Part shown: positions 18,701 to 28,733 of the stretch, in pieces
Numbering within the stretch: position 1 is the stretch's first letter
Layout: each line of letters begins with the position of its first letter
Origin: Isotricha intestinalis
Lineage: Eukaryota > Ciliophora > Litostomatea > Vestibuliferida > Isotrichidae
DNA: 35,207 nucleotides
Direction: 5' to 3'
Assembly (NCBI GenBank): GCA_023807065.1
Contig: JAJJLU010003725.1
Location: 1-35,207, forward strand
The notes under the pieces: model-generated
Databases searched by the model: none
The model's input: only the letters and a program-made list of their open reading frames with translations
Told to the model about the DNA's origin: nothing
Position numbers and translations under genes: made by a program

Positions 18701-21562
18701 TCAAAATTCATCAAAATTAAAATTTTCTTCAATATAATTCTTAATATCTAAAAATGAAAATCTTTCACTTTCTTCAAATTCAATCATTTTAATAACTAAA
18801 TTAATCATTTTCGGAGAATAATATCTTTTAATATTTTTTCTAATTAATGAAGCTATAGTTTTCATACTAATAATTTCTCTTAATTCACTTAATAAATTTA
18901 AATTTAAGCTTAAAGACAAAACAAGGCAAAAACCAAGAGAAAAAACATCACTTTTATAAGCATTATGAATAACATCTTTTTGATTAAACTTTAATCCATT
19001 ATAAAGAATAGGTGACATATATAATTGACTTCCTCTTAATGTTGCTTCTTGTGAACAATGTGAAAGTGATTTTGCTTCTCCAAAATCTGTTACTTTATAT
19101 ATATTATTTTCAAAAATTAATATATTTTGTGGCTTAATATCTCTATGAGCAATTCCTTTATTTTCTAAAAACATTAATGAACTTAATATTTGAGTTATTA
19201 TATTTATTATTTCTTTTTCAGTGTAATATTTCTTTTCTTTTATTCTTTTTTTTATTTCATTATTCCAATCTGATAAAGCTAATTCCATTAAAATATATAA
19301 TGAATATGTTGTTATATCTAAACATTTATATTGAACTCCTATAATTTTCATTATATTAGGATGTTTATTAGAATATATTAATTCTAATTTATTATGAATT
19401 ACTTTAACTTCATTTAAATCATGACATATAATTTTTTTAAGAGCATATTTAGATTCATCATATTTATTTTGAATTAAATATATTTTACCATAAGAACCTT
19501 CTCCAATAGGTTTAATATAATCATAATCTTCTATTTCAAATTCTGGAATTGATCCTTCATTAACAATTAATTTTAATTTTTGAGGATTTGTTAAAATATT
19601 TATTCCTAAATTCATTGAAATTTCACTATTTGAAGATAAATCACCTAAAGAAATTTCACTTTCAACTCTTTGATGCTTATTATTATTATTATCATATAAC
19701 GAATCTAATTTATCAAATTTTTTATTATTTACATTATTCCATTTAATCGAAGGTTTCTTTTTAAGCCCATATATATTATTTTCATCTAAATCATTTATTG
19801 TATCCAATTCTTCTTCTTTTTCTAATTCTTCATCTTTTTTTGTATTTCTTTTTGTTTGAGTTTTTGCTTTTATTGTTATTCTTTTTAATGATTTATCGTT
19901 TGATAAACTAAATTCTCTTTCTTCTTTATTTTTATCACTTTTATTACTCTTTGATCTTTCAAAAGGTTCATTTAAATTTATTGTTATTTTCTTCATTTTT
20001 TTTGAAGGTTGATTACTTATATTCCCTAAAGAAGAATTATCATTTGTTGAAACATTATTATTTTCATATTCATTATTATTTTTTCTGTCTGTTGATAAAT
20101 TAATAATATTTTTAGAATTTTTATCATTTTCTTTTCCTTTACTATTAGAATGGTTTCTTTTTTGTAAAATATCATAAAGATATTTACTTCCTTTTTTTTT
20201 TGGAATAACCTCTGTAACTAAATTAACAATAGAATTTTCATCTGAAGAATTATTAATTCTTTGAATATTTAAATTATATTTCTTAGTTTTTTCTTGAAAA
20301 TTTTGATTTAAATAACTTTTAATAGAATTAAATCCAACACTTTTTCCTAAACTCATTGGACTTGAATCTCTAAAACATTCAGTATATCTATCTTTTTTTC
20401 TAGGAGAAATTGAACTTGAAGTATTATCAATTATAATATATTCTGTTTTTTTAAAAATTGAATTAAATGGACTTTTATAATTTCTAAATTTCTTTAAACA
20501 CAATGGACAAGTCCAAATAAATTTATCATAAAAATTCATAGCATTACATTTTGAACACACTATTATTTTTTGATTTGATATTGTTCCTAAATATAATTCC
20601 CCTTTACATTCTTCTTTATGAAAAAATATTAATTCTTTAACATTTACTTTACAACAAGGAATTTCATTTGGATAAGCATTTTCTTTATATAATAAAGTTT
20701 TCTTAACTGCTCTTTTTATAATTTCCATTTCTAAAGGATTATATATTTTAGCATTGCTTTTAAATTCACTTTTACAAATTGCACAATTCCAAATAATACT
20801 TTCTGGTTTTGCTTTAAATTCACATTTTGCATTTAAACAAGTTAAGTAATTATCTTTTAAATTTAAATATAAAATATTTTGACATTTTATACATTTCATT
20901 ATATTATTTATTATTCCTCCACAATGATATTTTTCCCATGTTGAAGGAAATAAATTAATTTCTTCATTTTTTGGAATTGTACATGAATAATACTCTAAAG
21001 AACAGTTATTACAATATAATAATATTTCATTTGATAAAAAACATCTTTTACATTCTATACATATTAAATGAGAAACTTCTTTTTCATTATTGTAAATTTC
21101 AATTAATTTAGATTTTTTATTATTACATGAATGATATGCATATTCTTCTGTTTTAATACAATGTTTTCTATAATGTGTTAAATAATTAAATGTTTTTGGT
21201 TGTTTTTTATATTTTTTCCATTCATTATTTAATATTAAGTAATTTTGATTATAATTTTCTTCTAAATTTTGATTTGCAATTTCTATTAAATCTTTATAAT
21301 TGTTTTTTAATTTTGGAAATGATTTTTTTAAAATATATTCTATTTCTTTTATTATTTTATTTATGAAAATATCTTTTGAAATTATTAACATTTCACTAAA
21401 TTTGTCAGAGAATTCAATTAATGTTAATTCATTTACTTTTTTTATTATATTGCTATCTAAATTATTTGCATTTTTTCTTGAAAATATAATTTTGGAATTT
21501 TTAACTAATGGGTTCTCAACTTTTGATATTATTATGTTTTTTTTAGGACTTCTTCTAGACAT
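18701..21562 (-). CDS. Serine/threonine kinase with N-terminal zinc ribbons
   Basis: A 953-residue protein. Residues 130-360 hold many Cys pairs (for example CIECKRC 168-174, CNNC 184-187, CIKC 224-227, CAIC 260-263, CSKC 336-339, CPLC 352-355) in repeated ribbon-like units, some led by a Cys-Gly-Gly or Lys-Gly-Glu motif. A long disordered Ser/Asn/Lys linker follows. The C-terminal protein kinase (about 680-950) has the G-loop GEGSYGKI (687-694), lysine K709, HRDIKPQN (806-813) and DFGEA (826-830), so it should be active. The usual APE is replaced by SPI (850-852). The DFGEAK and YMSP activation-segment style is one I associate with protist, especially ciliate, kinases. The gene ends in TGA. 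The role of the ribbons (protein, nucleic acid or ubiquitin binding) is unknown. Confidence 0.9.
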   Translation of the reverse strand: MSRRSPKKNIIISKVENPLVKNSKIIFSRKNANNLDSNIIKKVNELTLIEFSDKFSEMLIISKDIFINKIIKEIEYILKKSFPKLKNNYKDLIEIANQNLEENYNQNYLILNNEWKKYKKQPKTFNYLTHYRKHCIKTEEYAYHSCNNKKSKLIEIYNNEKEVSHLICIECKRCFLSNEILLYCNNCSLEYYSCTIPKNEEINLFPSTWEKYHCGGIINNIMKCIKCQNILYLNLKDNYLTCLNAKCEFKAKPESIIWNCAICKSEFKSNAKIYNPLEMEIIKRAVKKTLLYKENAYPNEIPCCKVNVKELIFFHKEECKGELYLGTISNQKIIVCSKCNAMNFYDKFIWTCPLCLKKFRNYKSPFNSIFKKTEYIIIDNTSSSISPRKKDRYTECFRDSSPMSLGKSVGFNSIKSYLNQNFQEKTKKYNLNIQRINNSSDENSIVNLVTEVIPKKKGSKYLYDILQKRNHSNSKGKENDKNSKNIINLSTDRKNNNEYENNNVSTNDNSSLGNISNQPSKKMKKITINLNEPFERSKSNKSDKNKEEREFSLSNDKSLKRITIKAKTQTKRNTKKDEELEKEEELDTINDLDENNIYGLKKKPSIKWNNVNNKKFDKLDSLYDNNNNKHQRVESEISLGDLSSNSEISMNLGINILTNPQKLKLIVNEGSIPEFEIEDYDYIKPIGEGSYGKIYLIQNKYDESKYALKKIICHDLNEVKVIHNKLELIYSNKHPNIMKIIGVQYKCLDITTYSLYILMELALSDWNNEIKKRIKEKKYYTEKEIINIITQILSSLMFLENKGIAHRDIKPQNILIFENNIYKVTDFGEAKSLSHCSQEATLRGSQLYMSPILYNGLKFNQKDVIHNAYKSDVFSLGFCLVLSLSLNLNLLSELREIISMKTIASLIRKNIKRYYSPKMINLVIKMIEFEESERFSFLDIKNYIEENFNFDEF

Positions 21563-21796
21563 TTTTTATTAATATTTAAGTTTTAATAAAAATTTTTTTT
21601 AAAAAAAAAAATTAAAATTTTAATGTCTAAATTAATTTTTTTTAAATGCATTTTTTTTAAATACTTAATATTGAATGAAATTTAATTTTTATTATTTTAA
21701 CCGTTAAAATTAATCTATTTACCCTTATTTTACCTTTATTTTATCTTAATGAAAAAAAATATTAGTAATATAATAATATTAAAATAATAATTAGTA

Positions 21797-24592
21797 TTAA
21801 TAATTCATAGGCAAAAGATATTCTCCCATTTTTTTAATTTCATCTTGAATCCAAATAGGAAATTTAACTTTGTTCATTTTTTCAATGATTTTTTCTTCAT
21901 CTAATTCTTTATCATCATGATTTAATAAAATATTTAAAATATTTTCTTTATCATCAGCTTCCATTAATTCATTATTTAATTCAGATAATAAAGAAATACT
22001 TGCTTCAAAAATTGCTCTTGGACCTTCAATAAAATAAATATCCCATATTCTCATTATAATATCAATATTAAAACTTTTACTAAATAATGTTTTATTCCAA
22101 ATAACAAAATAATCTTCTGGTAAAATATTATTTATTTCAAAGAAACTACATAAATCAGGTAAATTAAAAAGGAAAATTTGTTTGAAAATTTGACAATTTT
22201 TCTGAATTTTTTCATTATCATTTAAATAATAACAAATAATGTTAGGATTTAAAAGAATATTTAATAAAGAAACATAACTTTGAAATTTTCTCATATTAAT
22301 AAGTAAAATTCCAGTTAAATAAGAAATTTCCTTTTGAATTCCTATATCAGGTCTACTTGCAATAAATGCAGAAATAATATTATAAAAATCTTCTGTCATA
22401 GGAGAATTTTCCTTAAATAAACCTAAATATTTAAAAGGTAAATCTATTTTTTGTTTTATTTCTAATAATATATTTAATTTTTCAGCTTTTTCTAATTGAA
22501 TATTAAAATAATCTTCTGTTATACTAAATTTATTTCCTAAACATTTTAACCAAACTTTTCCTCTTAATTTATCTGAAATTCCACTATAAAATTTCTTTTT
22601 CATTTGATTTTTATATTGAGATTCTAAAAAGAAATTTTTGCAAAAATCATTAAAATAATTTTCTTTTGAAATATCTCTTCTTTTAAAATAATTTTTCCTA
22701 ATAGAAGAAAATTGAGAAGTAAAAAATTCTCCTATATCACTTATAACACTTTTATTAATTTCATTTTCTTCAGTAAAAGTTTTTTTAGTATTTAATATAT
22801 TATTATAAGGTGGAATAACTGAAATTTGAGTATTTGATAATGGATTTAATACTTGATTTTCTTTTGATTTTTGAGGTAAATTTGTTAAAGAATTAGATTT
22901 TATAAATGTTGAATTTTCTTTTTTTTTATTATTTAAATTATTATTATTTGAAGACGAAGATGAAGTTTTCTTTATTAATAATTCTTCTTTTTTTAATTCT
23001 TGATTTAATTCATTTTTAGATTTAATTTGAATTGGATTATTATTTGTTTTTGTTTTTAATTCCATTTTCACATTATTATTATTATTTAAATCAATTGTTT
23101 TTCTAGAATTTGAAATTGGAGTTTTTGAATTATTATTATTATTTGATAAAGTATTATTTTGTATGTAATTATTAATAGCAGAAGTTAAATTTGATGAACT
23201 ATTATTACCAATTGTATTATTTTTTGAACTTGGATTTGAAGTTCCACTATTATTTGAATTATTAGTTATATTTGTATTTGTTTCATTACTACTATATGTA
23301 CTATATCTATCATTTATTTTTGGAGTTTTATCATTTTTTGTTCTAGATTTTAATGGTGTTGTATTTATTGTATTATTATCTTTATTTGTTAATTTTGGCA
23401 TCGAAATTTTCTTTTTAAGAGGAGTAGTATTTTTATTCGTATTTTTCTTATCTGATTTTACTTCTTTAACGATTTTTCTTTCTCCATTCATATAATAAAA
23501 AAAAAATATTTTATCATCAGTTAATACTACTTTAATTCCTTTATCAATATTATTTTCTAATTCAATAATTTTACCTTCATTTCCAAGACCAGAATATTTT
23601 CCTAAAACATAAATAAATTTCCCATCTGTAATTAATCCTAAACTAAATGAAGAAACAATTAAATTTACAACTTTAGCTTTTTTGTTATTAATATAATCAA
23701 TAATTAATTCTTGAGGATGATATATTTTTTTAACATCATTATTTAAATCTAATTGATGAAATTGATTATCTCCAAATCCAAAAATTTTTCCATCATTTAA
23801 TAATAAAACAGAAAAATTTAATCCGCAAAAAATAGATTTAACTCCATCATTAATAATTTCATTATCATTAATTAATATTTTATTAGGAGAATTAATAAAT
23901 GTAATTTTATTATCTTTTATACCACATTGTCCAAAAGAATTATCTCCCCAAGTAAAAGTAATATTATCTTTATTTTCATTTTTATTATTATTATTATCTT
24001 TATTATTAACTTTAGTTAAGTCTCTAACAACACCAAAAGCTAAACAATGATTATTTCCAGTTGAAATATCAATAATTCTATAATTTAATAATTCTTTAAT
24101 CATAATTGCTTCTCCAGTTTCTTTTATTTTTTCATTTTCACCTAAACCTAATTGACCTAAATTGTTATCTCCAATTGAAAATACCATTCCTGCATGAGTT
24201 AAAAATAATGCATGAGAATCTCCACAAGAAACTTTAACTATATATTTTTTAGATAAATTCCCTGTTAAACGAATTGCATTTTTTAAAGATAAGATTTTAT
24301 ATGTTAAATTATCATCATTTATTATTGTGTATGTTTCACCATTATTTTTAATATAAAATATATTATAATTATTATATGATATACTTGATGTTGTTGGAAT
24401 TATTTTATCTGTTTGAATTTCTTCAAATAATGAGTTTGAATATTTATAATATTTGTTGTTTTTTAATATTAAAAATTCTGGATTTATTATACTATAATAT
24501 ATCACATCAAATGCCCGATTTATTGTTGATGAATTTGATTTTTGATAAGACTTTAATAAATTATATTCATTGATTATTGATATTTTATCCAT
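21797..24592 (-). CDS. RCC1-TBC fusion protein with atypical TBC domain
   Basis: A 931-residue protein. Residues 118-345 form RCC1-type beta-propeller repeats, with recognisable units such as VSCGDSHALFLTHAG and FSIGDNNLGQLGLG, and WGDNSFGQCG and GFGDNQFHQL in later blades. A low-complexity Asn/Ser/Thr/Lys linker (about 385-600) follows. Residues 666-870 form a TBC domain (GISDKLRGKVW, then SRPDIGI, then FVIWNKTLFSK and IMRIWDIYFIEGP). TBC domains accelerate GTP hydrolysis by Rabs using an Arg and a Gln finger. Here the IxxDxxR segment reads KIDLPFKYLG without the Arg, and YxQG is replaced by IQKE. The fold seems kept but GAP catalysis is doubtful. Many protists encode RCC1 or TBC scaffolds. 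The target Rab is unknown. Confidence 0.9.
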   Translation of the reverse strand: MDKISIINEYNLLKSYQKSNSSTINRAFDVIYYSIINPEFLILKNNKYYKYSNSLFEEIQTDKIIPTTSSISYNNYNIFYIKNNGETYTIINDDNLTYKILSLKNAIRLTGNLSKKYIVKVSCGDSHALFLTHAGMVFSIGDNNLGQLGLGENEKIKETGEAIMIKELLNYRIIDISTGNNHCLAFGVVRDLTKVNNKDNNNNKNENKDNITFTWGDNSFGQCGIKDNKITFINSPNKILINDNEIINDGVKSIFCGLNFSVLLLNDGKIFGFGDNQFHQLDLNNDVKKIYHPQELIIDYINNKKAKVVNLIVSSFSLGLITDGKFIYVLGKYSGLGNEGKIIELENNIDKGIKVVLTDDKIFFFYYMNGERKIVKEVKSDKKNTNKNTTPLKKKISMPKLTNKDNNTINTTPLKSRTKNDKTPKINDRYSTYSSNETNTNITNNSNNSGTSNPSSKNNTIGNNSSSNLTSAINNYIQNNTLSNNNNNSKTPISNSRKTIDLNNNNNVKMELKTKTNNNPIQIKSKNELNQELKKEELLIKKTSSSSSNNNNLNNKKKENSTFIKSNSLTNLPQKSKENQVLNPLSNTQISVIPPYNNILNTKKTFTEENEINKSVISDIGEFFTSQFSSIRKNYFKRRDISKENYFNDFCKNFFLESQYKNQMKKKFYSGISDKLRGKVWLKCLGNKFSITEDYFNIQLEKAEKLNILLEIKQKIDLPFKYLGLFKENSPMTEDFYNIISAFIASRPDIGIQKEISYLTGILLINMRKFQSYVSLLNILLNPNIICYYLNDNEKIQKNCQIFKQIFLFNLPDLCSFFEINNILPEDYFVIWNKTLFSKSFNIDIIMRIWDIYFIEGPRAIFEASISLLSELNNELMEADDKENILNILLNHDDKELDEEKIIEKMNKVKFPIWIQDEIKKMGEYLLPMNY

Positions 24593-24990
24593 TTGTTTTT
24601 TGATATATTTTTTTATTTCTTAAAAGTAATTTATTTTAAAATATGAAATATATTATTTTAATTATAAATTTATTTGTGTTGATTTATAAAATTTTAAAAA
24701 TAATTTTAATGTAATGATTCAATGGATTGTGGTTTAATAAGAGAAAATTAATGAAACAGAAATATTGCTTAAACTTTGTTGGACAGAAGATAAAGGTATA
24801 TTTTAACTTATATTAATTCATTTTTATGATATAAATTAAATAAAGAATTTATATTATAATTGTTAAAGGAAAAGTTATTTGGATTAAAAGACGTTTAATT
24901 TAAAGGAATAAATATAATTTTTTCTTTACTTTAATTATCATTCAAAAAACTAAAAAATTAATTTTTAACATTTAATCACATTGGCCAAAT
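24593..24990. other. A+T-rich intergenic stretch
   Basis: This lies between two minus-strand genes and holds upstream sequence for the RCC1-TBC gene. No open frame of note, RNA gene or repeat is seen. Confidence 0.55.
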
Positions 24991-25725
24991 TTAATTGAAA
25001 TTTCCACTATTATAACAATCTAAACATAGATCATAATTACATTTTTGGCACCAAAAATTTGGAATATATGGTAAATATTTTTTTTTACATTCATTACAAA
25101 TAAAACCAGAAATATAAGTCGATCCTTTATTTTTAGAATCTAATAATATAAGAATACATGGATGAGATTTTATTCTTGTAAAATTAAATATTTTTTTGGT
25201 TAATAAACAATCTGTCATTTCTTTTAATTCTTTTTCTACTTTATCTATTCGAGATTTTAAATTTTCGTTTTCTTTTTTTAATAAATCAATTTCTTTTTCT
25301 TTTTCATCTTCTTTAGATAATAAATCTTGTATTTTTTCTTTTTCTGTTTTTTCATATTTATTTAATGTAAATATTATTTGATTATATTTTTTATTTGATA
25401 ATGGTATTGTTAAAATAAGTTTATTTGTTTCTTCAATTATTTTATTTTCGTTTTTTTCAATTCCTTCTTTTATTTCAAATAAACATTCATCAATTGAATC
25501 ATAAGTTAAAAATAATTTAACTTCTTGAATTTGTGAAAGAGTAGAAATATTTTTATAATTTGCTTTTATACTATCACTTTTTGCGGTGATTAACAAATTA
25601 TCAATTTGATTTTCAAAAATTATTTTAAAATTATTTCCTTTATCTGATGTAGCATTAAATTCTATTGATTTATTTTTTATTTCATCTTGAGTTGGTTTCC
25701 TTGTTGATAATGGTGGAGCTTCCAT
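24991..25725 (-). CDS. Coiled-coil protein with C-terminal C1/ZZ-like zinc finger
   Basis: A 244-residue protein in three parts. Residues 18-125 are a compact beta-rich domain of unknown identity. Residues about 126-172 are a coiled coil. Residues 188-240 form a treble-clef finger with H188-P-C190, then CNEC (210-213), CQKC (226-229) and DLCLDC (232-237). The DLCxxC ending is typical of DC1/C1-like and ZZ fingers. Such fingers bind proteins or lipids. No enzyme domain is present, so it may be an adaptor. It is divergent from the next gene with 119 bp between starts. Confidence 0.78.
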   Translation of the reverse strand: MEAPPLSTRKPTQDEIKNKSIEFNATSDKGNNFKIIFENQIDNLLITAKSDSIKANYKNISTLSQIQEVKLFLTYDSIDECLFEIKEGIEKNENKIIEETNKLILTIPLSNKKYNQIIFTLNKYEKTEKEKIQDLLSKEDEKEKEIDLLKKENENLKSRIDKVEKELKEMTDCLLTKKIFNFTRIKSHPCILILLDSKNKGSTYISGFICNECKKKYLPYIPNFWCQKCNYDLCLDCYNSGNFN

Positions 25726-25844
25726 TTATAAATATATATAAATTATTCATTTTTACTGTTTCAATTAAATGATTTTTAAAAAAAAGATTAATTAATTTTC
25801 TAATATTATATAAATACTTATTAAAAAATAAATTAATTAATAAA
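25726..25844. promoter_or_regulatory. Divergent promoter region
   Basis: These 119 bp separate the start codons of the zinc-finger protein (minus) and the basic protein (plus). It is A+T-rich and no named motif is visible. Confidence 0.35.
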
Positions 25845-26696
25845 ATGCAATTATCAGGAATAAACTCATTAATAGAAAATTCATCTTTTAAAAAATCAAA
25901 ATGTATAATTTCATCAAATTCTACTTCTAGAATTCATCGAATAAGAAAAATAAATAATAATGAAAATAACATTAATAACAATTACGAAATTGAGAATTTA
26001 AAAAATAAAAAACAATCATTTTGTGAAGAACAAATTTTAAACGAAGAAAATGATTCTTTTATTGGAATGAATAAAGAAGTTTACGAAAGATTAAAAAATG
26101 AAAAGATTGATTTTATTCAAACTCTTTTACGTTTAAAGAAAAAAATGGCAGATGAAAAAAAACATAAAACTCCTGAGAAACAGAAATTATATTTAAAAAA
26201 TCAATTAAATATTAGTTTAACAGAATCAAAAAATAATGATAAAAAATCAAATTTTCAAAGATTTCCTACTTTTAATCAATCCAATAACTTAAATAAAAAG
26301 AAAGAAAATCCAATTAAAGTAAAAAATTCATTTAAAAATTCATTTGTTTCTGAACAAAGAAAATTATTAAAGAATTATAATAAAAGTGATATTTTAATTC
26401 CAAAAACAAAAATTACACTTACTAATTCTTTTATTAATAATAATATAATAAGTAATAGTAATAAAAAGAATTCAAATTCAAAAAAAAAAATAAATCAAAA
26501 AAGAATGTTCAGTTCAAATCATGTTAACATTATCAAAAATAATAAATCAAATATAAAAAAAAGGAATAAAGAAGTTAGAATTGAAAATCATTGTAGTAAA
26601 TTAACTAATTTAAGTAATAATTCAACTTGTTTTTCAAATGCTTCTATTAATCCTATGATTGAAATCCCTTCAGCAACCATAAATTTATTTGATTAA
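25845..26696 (+). CDS. Basic low-complexity protein, unknown
   Basis: I do not recognise this 283-residue protein. It is rich in Asn, Lys and Ser. The best structured part is about 78-130, a helix with YERLKNEKIDFIQTLLRLKKKM and TPEKQKLYLKNQL. The rest resembles a disordered linker with several Lys clusters. There is no membrane helix or Cys motif. Nuclear, cytoskeletal or adaptor roles are all possible. Codon use is like its neighbours, so it is probably a real gene. Confidence 0.65.
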   Translation: MQLSGINSLIENSSFKKSKCIISSNSTSRIHRIRKINNNENNINNNYEIENLKNKKQSFCEEQILNEENDSFIGMNKEVYERLKNEKIDFIQTLLRLKKKMADEKKHKTPEKQKLYLKNQLNISLTESKNNDKKSNFQRFPTFNQSNNLNKKKENPIKVKNSFKNSFVSEQRKLLKNYNKSDILIPKTKITLTNSFINNNIISNSNKKNSNSKKKINQKRMFSSNHVNIIKNNKSNIKKRNKEVRIENHCSKLTNLSNNSTCFSNASINPMIEIPSATINLFD

Positions 26697-26909
26697 TACA
26701 ATATTTTAAAAATTAATATTTTATATAAATTAACATTTATTGTAAAATTAAAATAATTTAATTAAAATAATTTCACTATATCAATTTACATAAAATAAAT
26801 AATAAAACCTGATTTATTCCAAAAATGATTAAAAAACCCAAAAAAAAAAAAATAAATAAAATACCTGAAAAAACTCATTATCTCTTATAAAAAAAATCAA
26901 ATAAATTTT

Positions 26910-27897
26910 TCAAGCCATATTATTATCTTTTCTTTTTCTTGGTGGAGTCATAGGTCTATTTCCAGATAAGCCTTTGGTTTTAGTAATAGGTTTAAGAATT
27001 TTAAATGAACAAACTAAACCTTCTTCAATCATCATCATAGCTCCAGCATTATCGAATTCTCCACAATAATTTGGAGCACTAAAAATAGTAACTAATTGTC
27101 TATTAGCAAAGAATTCATATCCATTTTCAACAACTTGATGAGCTCTACAAATTAAATCTAAATCAAATTTGTCTAAAAAACTTTCTACAATATTAGCTGA
27201 AAATGTTACTGAAACTCCTCTTTCATTTTCACCCCAACCATTAATATTTTTATCAGGATCACTCCATAATAAATCACATAATAAACCATCATCTGGTATT
27301 TCTGTTGGACGAACTATTTTTTTTAATTGTTCTAATTTTATTAAATCTGGTGATAAACCTCCATGCATACATAATATTTTATCATCTATCATTGCTGCTA
27401 TTGGTAATGAGTTAAAACAATCTGAAAATAATTTCCATAATTTAACACTATATCTTCTTTTACATTCATCAAAAAAACCATATATTTTATTTATATTTTC
27501 ACTTTCATGGTTTCCTCTTAACATAAAAAAATTTTCATTATATTTTATTTTATATGCAAAAAGAAGAGATATTGTTTCTATTGAATTTTTTCCTCTATCT
27601 ACATTAATCTCCTAAAAACAGGTAATTACCTTTTGGTGGTTCTCCACCATAATTAAATAATCTTAATAAATCATAAAATTGGCCATGAGTATCTCCACAT
27701 ATATTAATTGGGGAATCTAATTCAATAAATACTGGTTGGTCCATAAATATTGATTTTGCTTTTAAAATTAACCAACGAATTTCTGCCTCTGATAAATCTA
27801 CTTCTTGATTTGGTTTATAGTTCTTAGCTTCTAATAGTTTATATATTATTTCATCCACATCGTATTCTTTATGCTTGTGAGATGGGTGATTATCCAT
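26910..27897 (-). CDS. PPP1C: PP1 catalytic subunit, reading frame broken by one base
   Basis: Two adjoining frames make one protein phosphatase 1 catalytic subunit of about 328 residues, the normal length. The first 97 residues include GDTHGQF (metal binding) and end at LGD. The second frame resumes with YVDRGKNS, then [21 protein letters not shown] and [14 protein letters not shown]. All metal and catalytic residues of a PPP enzyme are seen (the GDxHG, GDxxDRG and GNHE motifs). At 27603-27606 there is one extra base: the minus strand reads GAT TAA TGT, whereas removing one A restores GAT TAT GTA, the invariant GDYVDRG. PP1 dephosphorylates Ser/Thr in many pathways under targeting subunits. 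The C-terminus ends in a basic tail and TGA. An assembly error is the simplest explanation. Confidence 0.95.
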
Positions 27898-28003
27898 TTT
27901 TTAATCTTTTTTTTTATTTTTTCAAATTTCTTTTTTAAATTTTTATTTTGTTTATTTTTTAAAAAATATTATGATTAATGTTTTCTTTATTAGAATATAT
28001 ATA

Positions 28004-28387
28004 TTATTGTTTTTTCTTATCTTTTTCATCTTTATTATTCTTATATTGAGTTTTTACAGAATCACTTAAATCAACAAAGAAATCTTCATCATCAATTTCT
28101 AAACTTTCATGAATTTTTCTTAAAATTACAATAACATTTTTATAATTAACTTTTTGAGGAGAAATTCCTTTCTTGCAATCAATATCAACTTCAGATAATT
28201 TAAATTTTTTTTTGCATTTTTTACAAGTAATAATTGCATCTGATGCAATAGTAAATTTACCTCCACAATTAGAATGACTCCATTCTATTCTTTTATTTGC
28301 ATTTTCACAATTTGAAATTGGACAAAAAAATTTTAAATCATATTGTTTTTTAGTTCCATTCATTCTTTTTTTTATTAAATTTAGCAT
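28004..28387 (-). CDS. Small zinc-ribbon protein, unknown
   Basis: A 127-residue protein with a Cys/His-rich core. It has CPISNC (22-27), WSHSNCGG (35-42), CKKC (55-58) and a last Cys (70), enough for one or two zinc ribbons. The W-x-H-x2-C-G-G feature recalls the Cys-Gly-Gly units of the zinc-ribbon kinase in this window, which suggests a shared protist ribbon type. A helical segment and a Lys/Asp/Glu tail (108-127) follow. No catalytic motif is seen. It could bind nucleic acid or protein. It is transcribed in the same direction as PP1, 106 bp upstream. Confidence 0.72.
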   Translation of the reverse strand: MLNLIKKRMNGTKKQYDLKFFCPISNCENANKRIEWSHSNCGGKFTIASDAIITCKKCKKKFKLSEVDIDCKKGISPQKVNYKNVIVILRKIHESLEIDDEDFFVDLSDSVKTQYKNNKDEKDKKKQ

Positions 28388-28733
28388 TATATTTCCTTTT
28401 TAAAAGGGTAATCGCATAGATTAGATAAAATAGACATTTAAAAAAAGATTATGAAATTATTTAATTTAAAAATTTGAGTTCAAGTTATTTTATATTTTTT
28501 AGATTATTTTAAAATTAACATTAAATCCTTTTTTTATAAATTAACAATATTGAATTAAATAATGATTAAATTTCCATAAAATATTTAACTGAGAGAACTA
28601 TATAAAAAGGTATAAATTTAATATTTTCAAATTTTAGAAAAAGAATAAATTTTTAAAAATAATAATAAAGAATATTGAAAAATAATTGAACAATAAATGA
28701 ATATTTCGAATATTTCTTTAGAATAAATGAAAG
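28388..28733. other. Intergenic stretch before the transposase remnant
   Basis: An A+T-rich gap. No terminal inverted repeat or target duplication for the neighbouring transposase remnant could be identified. TTAA tetramers are frequent by chance in such sequence, so they are not informative. Confidence 0.5.

Noticed and set aside
27525..27603. An intron between the two halves of PP1
   Set aside because: The supposed gap encodes the conserved YVDRG...NFF part of PP1 in frame with the second half; only one base is extra.
27169..27615. A 148-codon plus-strand frame
   Set aside because: It lies opposite the highly conserved PP1 gene and its translation resembles no protein; it is a shadow.
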